5,795 bases of DNA from assembly GCA_934661135.1 (NCBI GenBank), contig CAKUJA010000116.1, positions 1 to 5,795 on the forward strand, written 5' to 3'. The translations under genes and the position numbers were made by a program. Source of the stretch: an uncultured Oscillospiraceae bacterium. Lineage in GTDB: Bacteria; Bacillota; Clostridia; Oscillospirales; Oscillospiraceae. Shown piece after piece: positions 1-5,768 of this stretch (positions are counted from its first letter, which is position 1; every line of letters begins with the position of its first letter). The notes under the pieces are model-generated. The model was not told the DNA's origin and searched no databases. It saw only the letters and a list, made by a program, of their open reading frames with translations.

Positions 1-48
1 ATTGCCTTCCCCTCCGGGGAAGGTGTCTGCGAAGCAGACGGATGAGGG
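1..48. repeat. Double-hairpin dispersed repeat, left copy
   Basis: Two perfect hairpins lie back to back. The first pairs CCTTCCCC (5-12) with GGGGAAGG (16-23) across a 3-base loop. The second pairs GTCTGC (25-30) with GCAGAC (34-39) across GAA. The unpaired tail GGATGAGGG (40-48) follows. The first 27 bases recur exactly at the right end of the window (5769-5795), so this is a repeated element and not a one-off terminator. From memory it resembles short palindromic repeats scattered between genes in Oscillospiraceae-type genomes; I could not verify this. No gene runs into it within the window, and it lacks a T-run. Confidence 0.8.
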
Positions 49-78
49 TCTGGGAGCAGTTCCAACACATCGTGCAAT

Positions 79-150
79 CTCCGACTTCCGCCGCACCATG
101 TAGGGGCGGACGACTCTGTCCGCCCGCTTCTTCCGGTTTCCTCCGCACCC
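79..150. repeat. Single copy of the 51-bp palindromic repeat (left flank)
   Basis: Bases 100-150 form one complete 51-base unit of the repeat that is tandemly triplicated at 5625-5752, in the same orientation. The core is GGGCGGAC (104-111), a 6-base loop and GTCCGCCC (118-125), followed by a 24-base spacer (127-150) that differs by one base from 5703-5726. Bases 79-97 also match the spacer preceding the second right-hand unit (5655-5674) with one missing base, so homology covers about 1.4 units. The match is non-coding. An open frame crosses it, but its peptide changes character across the repeat and resembles no protein. Confidence 0.8.
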
Positions 151-158
151 AAAGGAAC

Positions 159-243
159 GTCTTTTTGAACCCATTCTTTTCTTTCTCCGAAACGAGACGA
201 AAAGAATGGGGGCGCAAACACTTTTTGCGCTCCAAAAAGAAAC
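159..243. repeat. Multi-arm inverted repeat (cruciform-like element)
   Basis: Nested inverted repeats could fold into a three-way structure. The central arm is a perfect 12-bp stem, CCCATTCTTTTC (170-181) with GAAAAGAATGGG (199-210), and a small inner TCTC/GAGA pairing (184-187 with 194-197). The second arm is GCGCAAA (212-218) with TTTGCGC (224-230). These arms are enclosed by CTTTTTG (161-167) and CAAAAAG (233-239). The layout looks more like a small non-coding mobile or interspersed element than a terminator, because no arm is followed by a clean T-run in either direction. It lies about 50 bases downstream of the prfA stop, so a role in the prfA 3' end is possible. Confidence 0.6.
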
Positions 244-270
244 TACCGTTCGCTTCCCTTTCTCTGAACA

Positions 271-292
271 GGAAAACCGGGCGCGGTCGCCC
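271..292 (-). terminator. Possible weak terminator after prfA
   Basis: On the minus strand a 5-bp GC stem, GGGCG (292-288) with CGCCC (283-279), has a 4-base loop, starts immediately after the prfA stop and is followed by GGTTTTCC. The stem is short and the T-run has only four bases, so this is a weak candidate. The longer inverted repeat at 159-243 lies next downstream and could contribute. Confidence 0.3.
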
Positions 293-1366
293 TCATTCCT
301 CCTTGCTGTTTTGCAGCTTCTCCGCCTGATCGGCGGTCACAAGCGCGTCAATCAGCTCGTCAAGGTCTCCGTCCATAATCGAGTCAATCTTATAGAGCGT
401 CAATCCGATCCGGTGATCGGTGACGCGCCCCTGCGGGAAATTATACGTCCGGATGCGCTCGTTGCGCATCCCGGTACCAACCTGGCTGCGCCGCTCACTG
501 GTAACGGCGGAGTTGATCTTCTCCTGCTCGATCTCATAGAGCTTCGAGGCCAACATCTGCATACATTTTTCGCGGTTCTGCACCTGCGAGCGCTCCTCCT
601 GACAGGCAACGACAATGCCGCTCGGCTTGTGAATCAGCCGCACGGCGGAGGACGTCTTGTTGATGTGCTGTCCGCCCGCGCCGGATGACCGGTAGACCTG
701 CATTTCGATGTCCTCCGGCCGGATGTCAACCTCGGCCTCCTCCATCTCGGGAAGCACGGCAACCGTTGCCGTCGACGTATGGACGCGCCCGCCCGATTCC
801 GTCTCCGGCACGCGCTGCACGCGGTGGACGCCGGATTCAAACTTCAGCCGCGAATACGCGCCCTCGCCCGAAATTTCAAAGTCCGCTTCCTTCACGCCGC
901 CAAGCTCGGTCTCGTTGTAGTTCAGCAGGCTGACCTGCCAGCCGTGCCGCTGGGCATACATCGTATACATCCGGTAAAGGCTGTGGGCAAACAGCGCCGA
1001 TTCCTCTCCGCCGACGCCGCCGCGGATCTCCATGATGACGCTCTTGTCGTCGTTCGGGTCGCGCGGCAGCAGCAAAATTTTAAGCTCCTGCTCCAGCCGC
1101 TCCATGTCCTGCTTCGCGGCGGAATATTCCTCCTGGCAGAGCGCCTTCATCTCGGCGTCCACGCCGGCTTCCATCAGCTCCCGCGCGTCATGCAGCGTTG
1201 TCTCTGCCGCCCGGTACGCCCGGTACGCCTTTACAATCGGCTCAAGCTGCCGCTGCTCGCGCAGCAGCTTCGCCGCCGCCTTCGGGTCGGCATAAAAATC
1301 CGGCTGCGACGCGCGTTCTTCCATTTCCAAATAGCGTTCTTCCACAAGACGCAGTTTTTCCAGCAT
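293..1366 (-). CDS. prfA: Peptide chain release factor 1 (RF1)
   Basis: RF1 recognises UAA and UAG stop codons in the ribosomal A site and triggers hydrolysis of peptidyl-tRNA; it acts in the cytoplasm. The 357-residue product is full length for the family (about 355-360). A charged helical N-terminal domain fills about residues 1-100. The codon-recognition segment RVPETES carries the RF1-type PxT tripeptide as P187-E188-T189, where RF2 would have SPF. The catalytic loop GAGGQ has G231-G232-Q233, with the family context SSGAGGQHINKT. The conserved tract RNERIRTYNFPQGRVTDHR (301-319) follows. The ATG at 1366 is supported by GAGGAA at 1377-1372, seven to eight bases upstream, and by the promoter at 1397-1425. 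The gene stands alone: its upstream neighbour is divergent, and no prmC (the RF methyltransferase often adjacent) lies within 290 bases downstream. Confidence 0.98.
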   Translation of the reverse strand: MLEKLRLVEERYLEMEERASQPDFYADPKAAAKLLREQRQLEPIVKAYRAYRAAETTLHDARELMEAGVDAEMKALCQEEYSAAKQDMERLEQELKILLLPRDPNDDKSVIMEIRGGVGGEESALFAHSLYRMYTMYAQRHGWQVSLLNYNETELGGVKEADFEISGEGAYSRLKFESGVHRVQRVPETESGGRVHTSTATVAVLPEMEEAEVDIRPEDIEMQVYRSSGAGGQHINKTSSAVRLIHKPSGIVVACQEERSQVQNREKCMQMLASKLYEIEQEKINSAVTSERRSQVGTGMRNERIRTYNFPQGRVTDHRIGLTLYKIDSIMDGDLDELIDALVTADQAEKLQNSKEE

Positions 1367-1396
1367 AGGATTTCCTCACAGTTCAATTTCGTGTCT

Positions 1397-1425
1397 ATCA
1401 TATCGCATTTTTTCGCATCCGTCAA
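1397..1425 (-). promoter_or_regulatory. Sigma-A-type promoter for prfA
   Basis: Read on the minus strand, TTGACG (1425-1420) and TATGAT (1402-1397) are separated by exactly 17 bases. Each box differs from consensus by one base. The expected transcription start near 1390 leaves a leader of about 24 bases containing the prfA ribosome binding site. This is the only strong promoter-like match I see in the 107-base divergent gap. I found no comparably good match facing the deacetylase gene. Confidence 0.8.
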
Positions 1426-1473
1426 ATATTCCGGTGCAAATCCGCCATACTAGTGGAAAAGGAGAGTGATACC

Positions 1474-2175
1474 GTGCGGCGAGTCTGGATGATTTTGCTG
1501 TCGCTGCTGGTTTTTACCGTGCCGGCGCGGGCGGCGGAGGAAAAATGGGTTGCGCTGACCTTCGATGACGGGCCGAGCGGCGCGCTGACCGAACAGCTTT
1601 TGGACGGCCTGTCCGCGCGCAGCATCCACGCCACCTTTTTCGTGTGCGGCTACCGCGTCGCGCAGTATCCCGCCGCGCTGCGGCGCATCGCGGCGGACGG
1701 CCACGAAATCGGCCTGCACAGCGACAAGCACGACTATATGCAGCACATGACCTTTGCCGAGGTGACCGATGATCTGACCCGCTGCCAAGCCGCCGTGTTC
1801 GACTGCTGCGGCGTGGACGCGCACCTGTTCCGTCCGCCGGGCGGCCTTTACAGCGACAATCTGCTCCGCGCCTCCGGCGATCTCGGCCTGCCGGTCATCC
1901 TCTGGTCGGTCGACCCCGAGGACTGGGACGCAAAGAAAGCCGCAACCGTCCTGCCAACCATCCGCAAAGAAGTGTTCCCCGGCAGTATCATTCTGATGCA
2001 CGACCTGCATGAAAGCTCCGTTGAGGCGGCGCTGTGCGCGGTCGACGAGCTTCAGTCGCAGGGCTACCGCTTCTGCACGGTCTCCGAGCTGGCCGAGCGG
2101 AGCGGCACAGCGCTGCAAGCCGGGCACGTATACAGTGCGTTCCGCCCCGTTGACGAATCGACATATACCGAGTAA
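1474..2175 (+). CDS. Secreted polysaccharide deacetylase (NodB/CE4 family)
   Basis: This is a metal-dependent N- or O-deacetylase acting outside the membrane, most plausibly on peptidoglycan or another cell-surface glycan; the substrate is inferred, not shown. With the GTG start at 1474 the product has 233 residues. This start is chosen over the in-frame GTG at 1453 because AAAGGAG (1458-1464) sits nine bases upstream and the protein then opens with a classic signal peptide: MRR, a hydrophobic core (about 4-16) and a PARA-AEE cleavage site near residue 20. All CE4 motifs are present: TFDDG (29-33, with the base D31 and metal ligand D32), the metal-binding HSDKH (H82, H86), RPPGG (120-124), the SVDPEDW segment (145-151) and the acid LMHD (H176-D177). 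No lipobox or wall anchor is visible, so it is either released or held by an uncleaved signal. Substrates of related proteins vary (GlcNAc, MurNAc, chitooligosaccharide, xylan), so no symbol is given. Confidence 0.93.
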   Translation: MRRVWMILLSLLVFTVPARAAEEKWVALTFDDGPSGALTEQLLDGLSARSIHATFFVCGYRVAQYPAALRRIAADGHEIGLHSDKHDYMQHMTFAEVTDDLTRCQAAVFDCCGVDAHLFRPPGGLYSDNLLRASGDLGLPVILWSVDPEDWDAKKAATVLPTIRKEVFPGSIILMHDLHESSVEAALCAVDELQSQGYRFCTVSELAERSGTALQAGHVYSAFRPVDESTYTE

Positions 2176-2178
2176 AAT
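2150..2178 (+). promoter_or_regulatory. Candidate sigma-A promoter inside the deacetylase 3' end
   Basis: TTGACG (2150-2155) and TAAAAT (2173-2178) are spaced by exactly 17 bases. Each hexamer differs from consensus by one base. The -10 box overlaps the deacetylase TAA stop (2173-2175). Initiation would fall near 2184-2186, inside the left arm of the hairpin at 2181-2205, so the folate-gene transcript would begin with that stem-loop. It probably drives the cyclo-ligase and membrane-protein genes independently of the deacetylase. The prfA promoter in this window has the same -35 hexamer and spacing. Confidence 0.65.
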
Positions 2179-2213
2179 AGAGGTGCGATGTGCTTCATCG
2201 CACCTTTATTTTA
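2173..2213 (+). terminator. Hairpin terminator overlapping the deacetylase stop
   Basis: A perfect 10-bp stem, AGGTGCGATG (2181-2190) with CATCGCACCT (2196-2205), closes a 5-base loop and is followed by TTATTTTA. The pairing extends outward through a G-T wobble (2180/2206) into TAAAATA (2173-2179) with TATTTTA (2207-2213), giving about 18 pairs that begin at the deacetylase stop codon. The A-rich left side and T-rich right side allow termination in either direction. Its natural role is to end deacetylase transcripts, but it lies between two same-strand genes only 54 bases apart, so partial read-through is possible. Confidence 0.8.
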
Positions 2214-2229
2214 CATCTGGGGGTTCCAT

Positions 2230-2781
2230 ATGGACAAAACTGCCCTGCGCGCAGAGGTTCGCGCGAAAAAGCGCGCGCTGACCGACGCGCAGATCGAACA
2301 ATACAGCACCGAGCTGGCGGAGCTGCTCTATGCGCACCCGCTCTATCAAGCGGCCAAAAGTCTGTACGGCTACCTGAGCTACAATCAGGAGGTGCGCACG
2401 CTGCCGATTCTGCGCCGCGCGCAGCAGGACGGCAAACGCGTCGCCGTGCCGAAGGTCTACGGCGACACCATGAAATTCCTCTGGCTCGACGACCTGGCGC
2501 GCATCGTCCCCGGCGCCTACAACATCCCGGAGCCGCTCGGCGACGAGCCGGAAGCGACAGACGAAACGGCGCTCATCCTCATGCCCGGCCTGGCCTTCGA
2601 CCCGGAAGGCCATCGCTGCGGCTACGGCGGCGGCTTCTACGACAAATACCTCTCCGCGCACCCGCAGCACCCGACGCTTGCGCTCTGCTACGGCTTCCAG
2701 CTCTATCCGCATCTTGATGTCGACGCGTTCGACGTCCCGGTCGATGTCGTTCTGGCATCCGGAAGGGGGGACGCCGAATGA
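2230..2781 (+). CDS. 5-formyltetrahydrofolate cyclo-ligase
   Basis: This cytoplasmic enzyme (EC 6.3.3.2, also called methenyltetrahydrofolate synthetase) converts 5-formyl-THF plus ATP to 5,10-methenyl-THF and so returns stored folate to one-carbon metabolism. The product has 183 residues, typical of the family. The N-terminus MDKTALRAEVRAKKRAL shows the usual basic helix. Y46-x-Y48 and the YNQEV segment (51-55) fit the folate-pocket region. The signature PGLAFD (119-124), with G127, R129 and GYGGGFYDKYL (131-141), is the conserved ATP/phosphate-binding loop, and the C-terminal DVPVD motif (168-172) is kept. The ATG at 2230 is chosen because a GGGGG tract lies six bases upstream. The in-frame ATG at 2188 lies inside the terminator hairpin and would add 14 unrelated residues. 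The stop overlaps the next start (ATGA), so the two are probably translationally coupled. Homologues are named yqgN, ygfA/fau or fthC in different species. Confidence 0.95.
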   Translation: MDKTALRAEVRAKKRALTDAQIEQYSTELAELLYAHPLYQAAKSLYGYLSYNQEVRTLPILRRAQQDGKRVAVPKVYGDTMKFLWLDDLARIVPGAYNIPEPLGDEPEATDETALILMPGLAFDPEGHRCGYGGGFYDKYLSAHPQHPTLALCYGFQLYPHLDVDAFDVPVDVVLASGRGDAE

Positions 2782-3365
2782 AGCTCTGGATGGTTGCCGT
2801 CATCTGCGCCTTCGTGTTCCTCGTCTGCTTCCTGCTCGACACCCTGCTGAAGCACCTGTTCCCAAAATCGAAGCTCGAAAAAAGCAAAACCGCCGTCCGC
2901 CCGGCCAAGCGCAGCGCGACCTTCGGCGTGCTGCTGCTGTTTTTGCCGGTCGTGGTGCTGCTGTTCTTCCTGCCGGAGGGCGGCGACCCGCTGCTGACCA
3001 TCGGCAGCATCGTCGCCATGGTGCTCGGCGTTATTCTGCTGCTGAACTATTTCTCCATCGCCATCTACTACGGCGACGAGACGTTCCTCTATAAAACGCT
3101 CCGCGGCGGGAAAAAGGAATTTCATTACAGCCAGATCCGCGGCCAGCGCAGCCTGATGACGCGCGGCGGCATCAACACGATTCTCTTTGTCGGTGACGAG
3201 GAGATCAACCTGTATAGCTCCATGCAAAACCTCAACGCCTTTTTGAACAAGGCCTTCTACAAATGGTGCGCCGCCAAGGACATCGACCCGGACAGCGTGG
3301 AAAATAACCCGCGCCTGTTCACCTGGTTCCCCGATCCCGACGGCAGCTCCTCCGAATCCGCATAA
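2778..3365 (+). CDS. Small membrane protein, unknown function (possible PH-like domain)
   Basis: I do not recognise a named family with confidence. The 195-residue product has three predicted membrane segments: 3-22, 48-65 and 72-95. A basic loop (25-45, KHLFPKSKLEKSK) lies between the first two and should be cytoplasmic by the positive-inside rule. After the third segment comes a soluble part with alternating hydrophobic strands (about 94-148, including YYGDETFLYKTLRGGKKEFHYSQIRG), then a helix (about 149-166) and an acidic, Ser-rich tail. This order of strands followed by a C-terminal helix after membrane helices resembles bacterial PH-like (YcxB/bPH) proteins, but that is only an impression from the pattern. 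The ATG overlaps the cyclo-ligase stop by four bases, and the purine-rich GGAAGGGGGG (2761-2770) sits seven bases upstream, so co-translation is likely. No metabolic link to folate is evident. Confidence 0.85.
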   Translation: MKLWMVAVICAFVFLVCFLLDTLLKHLFPKSKLEKSKTAVRPAKRSATFGVLLLFLPVVVLLFFLPEGGDPLLTIGSIVAMVLGVILLLNYFSIAIYYGDETFLYKTLRGGKKEFHYSQIRGQRSLMTRGGINTILFVGDEEINLYSSMQNLNAFLNKAFYKWCAAKDIDPDSVENNPRLFTWFPDPDGSSSESA

Positions 3366-3369
3366 AACT

Positions 3370-3412
3370 CCCGCCGCAGCTCCCCCGAGCTGCGGCGGGT
3401 TTCAATTATTTT
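3370..3412. terminator. Bidirectional terminator between convergent genes
   Basis: A perfect 13-bp GC-rich stem, CCCGCCGCAGCTC (3370-3382) with GAGCTGCGGCGGG (3387-3399), has a CCCC loop. On the plus strand it is followed by TTTCAATTATTTT. On the minus strand it is followed by AGTTTTA. It lies four bases after the membrane-protein stop and about 24 bases after the yycI-like stop, so it can end transcription of both converging units. Confidence 0.93.
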
Positions 3413-3422
3413 CTCCCTCGCA

Positions 3423-4259
3423 TCACCGTTCCGACGGCGCCTGCTGAATCTCACGCGTCAGGCCGTTGACATAGAACGCCGCCGTGTCCGTTTCAATCCG
3501 CCAGACCGGCACGAACCGCAGCGCGGCGGTTGCCGTCTCCGCATGGAGATACCCCTGTTCCATCGACACAATCCGGCTGCCGACCCATCCGGTCTCGTCG
3601 CGGCTGGCCAGCAGACTGATGAGCGCATCAGCGCAGGAGATACATCCGTCCTCCGAGACACGGGTGACCGTTGCGCTCTCCGGGTAAAACGTCCCCGCGG
3701 CGGCGCGGAGCGTCTGCCCGGCGTAGGTGAACGTCAGCCGGCTGCCAAATACCGGCATTCCCAGGAGTGACTGCTGGATTGCAAGCGTGTAAACGCCGTC
3801 CGCATCGCGCACCGCCGGGAATACCTGCCAAATATTGCAGTCCATCGCCTTCAGGCGGTGTCTCATATCGCGTTCATACTTTGTTCCGCCGGCAGACGCC
3901 GACAGCTCCGCCGCAAGCACCCCGCTGCGCGAAAGCGTCACGGTACATCCGGTCGCCGTATAGCGGCTTTCATAGCGCGTGGACGCGCTGTCCAGCTCCA
4001 TCTGCACCCCGGTGAGCGCCTGCACTGCCGCCTGTTCGTCCGCGTTTTCCAGCTCAATGGCATAGAGCAGCTCGCTCTGCCCGAGCACACCCTCGTCCAG
4101 CGTCACGCCATAGCTCGCGACCAGCTCCGTGAGCTGCTCATGCACCGCCGTCTCCGCCCGGCGCGCCGATTGCTTCGCCGGGACAACGGCCAGCAGCAGG
4201 AAGCAGACGGCCAGCGCCAGAATCAACAAAATCAGATTTTTGATGCGCGATGCCGACAT
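3423..4259 (-). CDS. yycI: YycI-like regulatory protein of the WalRK system
   Basis: In Bacillus, YycI is a single-pass membrane protein that works with YycH to modulate the essential sensor kinase WalK (YycG), which controls cell-wall hydrolases. The 278-residue product matches that layout: a short basic N-terminus (MSASRIKN), one membrane helix (about 8-26) and an extracytoplasmic remainder. The C-terminal part carries the pattern FVPVWRIETD...FYVNGLTREI (249-271), typical of the YycI/PepSY-like fold. The ATG at 4259 is preferred over a TTG at 4280 because AAAGGAG lies eight bases before it. The gene follows the yycH-like gene after 43 bases, which supports the pairing. Overall similarity to Bacillus YycI looks remote, so the assignment rests on topology, size, the C-terminal pattern and the partner. 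Three extracytoplasmic cysteines (C105, C141, C206) are present. Confidence 0.78.
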   Translation of the reverse strand: MSASRIKNLILLILALAVCFLLLAVVPAKQSARRAETAVHEQLTELVASYGVTLDEGVLGQSELLYAIELENADEQAAVQALTGVQMELDSASTRYESRYTATGCTVTLSRSGVLAAELSASAGGTKYERDMRHRLKAMDCNIWQVFPAVRDADGVYTLAIQQSLLGMPVFGSRLTFTYAGQTLRAAAGTFYPESATVTRVSEDGCISCADALISLLASRDETGWVGSRIVSMEQGYLHAETATAALRFVPVWRIETDTAAFYVNGLTREIQQAPSER

Positions 4260-4302
4260 AGGGCGCGCTCCTTTCCGCAAAATTTCAATGTTTAGGCCGC
4301 TC

Positions 4303-5571
4303 TCAACCCTTCCATGCCGCCCGGAGGACGCCCTCCTCCTGCTCCGTATATTGCAGCGTGAGAAGCTGTCCGGCCTTGAGAATCGCCGCCGCCTGTGCCG
4401 GCGGCAGCAGCGCGGCAGACTGCGCCGTCAGTTGCAGCGTCCGCAGCGTCATGCTGACCTGCGTGATCTGTGTCCCGGAGAACGTGACCCGCGCCGGTTC
4501 CAGCGACGCAACCGGAATGCCGTTCAGATAGTAGGCAAACTCGCAGACCGTCCCGGCGGCAGTTTCCTGCAATCCGGTAAAATACAGACGGGCATCGCCC
4601 AGCGCACCAGATGTGATTGTCGCCAGCAGCTCGCGCGCCGCTTCCACACGGCTCTCATCGCTGCTTGCTGCCGCCGAAAACCGATCCGACAGCTCATTGA
4701 CCTGCAAGGTCAGCCTGCCGCCCGCCGTAATGCGCAGCGTATGCGTCGTCTCGGTAAAGAACGTCGTACCGGAGGAGTCCACGTATTTTGCGTCGCCATA
4801 GGGATTCAGGTCGAGCCGAGTCGCCAGCGCGGCGAGGAACCGCGCCTCGCAGGGGTTCACGCTCAGCACCTCTTTCGGCTGCGCCGACGGCAGAATCAGG
4901 CTCAAATTCTCCGCGAGCTCATAGGCGCCGGTCTCGTCCTCAAATGCGAAGAAGCTGCCATCTGGTCGATAGTCGCCCAGCGCCGTCTCCAGCGCTTGCG
5001 CCGAAAGCTGCGTCTGGGCGCGGTAACAGCCGTCGCCCACCAGATAGAGCGCAACCGCGCCGTCCTCCACGCTCAAAATATACCACTGCGCCGCCGGCAG
5101 CTCCGCCGTATCCGCCCGCAGCCATGCCGCAGCGAGCGCCGGGTCCGTCGCCGCAGGATAGCGGAACGCCGCGCTGGTCGACCGCAGTGCACGGCAAACC
5201 GCCTGCTCAGAAACCTTGTTTCCGCCCTCGGCGCTGTCAAGCGCCTGTGCCAAATAGCCGCCGAGCTGCTCAAACGCGGTGTCGAGCGCGCCGAAGTCAT
5301 ACTGTGCGCTCATCCGTCCCGCGGACGTATGCACGCTGATCGCCACCGGCTGCGCCGCCCCCGGTTGCTCGTTGTCCACCGTCCCGCCCGCATACGCCAG
5401 CTCCGACTGCGACATCCCAAACAGCGGCGCAACCGGCCGCAGCGCCGCGGCCAGCCACGGTACCGACGCCACCGTCCGCGCCGGCAGCGCCAGCAGCGTG
5501 AGCACCACAATGGCCAGCGCCAGTAAACCAATCAATATGTCCTTGCCGATCTCCAAAATCCTTTTGGCCAT
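4303..5571 (-). CDS. yycH: YycH-like regulatory protein of the WalRK system
   Basis: YycH is a membrane-anchored extracytoplasmic protein that acts with YycI on the WalK sensor kinase in Bacillus. The 422-residue product has a short cytoplasmic head (MAKRILEIGKD), one membrane helix (about 12-29) and a long outside region. A central part (about 160-290) includes YVDSSGTTFFTETTHTLRI (263-281), which fits the repeated strand pattern of YycH. The C-terminal third (about 305-422) has the alternating strand pattern of its last domain. Length is close to Bacillus YycH (about 450). The ATG at 5571 has AAGGGAG about nine bases upstream. It precedes a yycI-like gene, the standard order. No walR or walK is visible: the 224 bases upstream to the window edge are repeat-filled and non-coding. 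I see no convincing promoter there, so the pair may be read from farther upstream. Confidence 0.78.
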   Translation of the reverse strand: MAKRILEIGKDILIGLLALAIVVLTLLALPARTVASVPWLAAALRPVAPLFGMSQSELAYAGGTVDNEQPGAAQPVAISVHTSAGRMSAQYDFGALDTAFEQLGGYLAQALDSAEGGNKVSEQAVCRALRSTSAAFRYPAATDPALAAAWLRADTAELPAAQWYILSVEDGAVALYLVGDGCYRAQTQLSAQALETALGDYRPDGSFFAFEDETGAYELAENLSLILPSAQPKEVLSVNPCEARFLAALATRLDLNPYGDAKYVDSSGTTFFTETTHTLRITAGGRLTLQVNELSDRFSAAASSDESRVEAARELLATITSGALGDARLYFTGLQETAAGTVCEFAYYLNGIPVASLEPARVTFSGTQITQVSMTLRTLQLTAQSAALLPPAQAAAILKAGQLLTLQYTEQEEGVLRAAWKG

Positions 5572-5624
5572 TGTGTCTCACTCCCTTCTTGTTTTTCTGC
5601 GCTCCCCATATTTCCCCCGCCCCC

Positions 5625-5752
5625 GTAGGGGCGGACAACTCTATTCGCCCGTTCCTCCGATCTTCCGCCGCACCCGTAGGGGCGGACGACCCTGTCCGCC
5701 CGCTTCTTTCGGTTTCCTCCGCACCCGTAGGGGCGGACGACCCTGTCCGCCC
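5625..5752. repeat. Three tandem 51-bp palindromic repeat units
   Basis: Units begin at 5625, 5676 and 5727, exactly 51 bases apart; the third is cut off after its palindrome at 5752. Each starts GTAGGGGCGGAC and contains a stem-loop. Units 2 and 3 pair GGGCGGAC (5680-5687; 5731-5738) perfectly with GTCCGCCC (5694-5701; 5745-5752) around the loop GACCCT. Unit 1 has diverged but still pairs GGGCGGA (5629-5635) with TTCGCCC (5644-5650), one pair being a G-T wobble. The 24-base spacers end in the common string CCGCACCC. No open frame uses the array plausibly. It lies in the leader region upstream of the yycH-like gene, where the RNA would be highly structured if transcription enters from the right. 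Confidence 0.9.
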
Positions 5753-5768
5753 ATCCCCGCCGCAGCGG

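Noticed and set aside
40..299. Near-complementarity between GGATGAGGG (40-48) and the bases around the prfA stop (290-299)
   Set aside because: The match needs a one-base bulge, is only nine bases long, and the second site is explained by the Glu-Glu-stop codons of prfA; probably chance.
206..688. Plus-strand frames over the repeat region and the prfA 3' end (also 42-329 and 779-1453)
   Set aside because: They cross palindromic repeats or lie antisense to prfA, lack convincing start signals and show no protein-like conservation pattern.
1450..2127. A 225-codon minus-strand frame across the deacetylase gene
   Set aside because: The plus strand encodes a complete set of CE4 motifs and a signal peptide; the antisense product matches nothing and has low-complexity composition.
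2188..2229. Upstream in-frame ATG that would extend the cyclo-ligase by 14 residues
   Set aside because: It lies within the hairpin stem at 2181-2190 with no usable ribosome binding site, and the added residues are not part of the family N-terminus.
4129..5526. A 465-codon open frame on the plus strand opposite the yycH-like gene
   Set aside because: It is extremely Arg-rich with no domain pattern, has no ribosome binding site and lies antisense to a well-formed membrane-anchored protein. It is a GC-rich shadow frame.
5572..5624. Promoter directly upstream of the yycH-like gene
   Set aside because: The best -35/-10 pairing I could form (TTGTCC with an AT-rich box near the GGGGGAAATATGG stretch) has a spacer of about 21 bases and a poor -10, so I do not call it.
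5625..5752. CRISPR array
   Set aside because: The 24-base spacers are similar to one another and not unique, there are only three units, and no cas gene is present; this is a tandem repeat.
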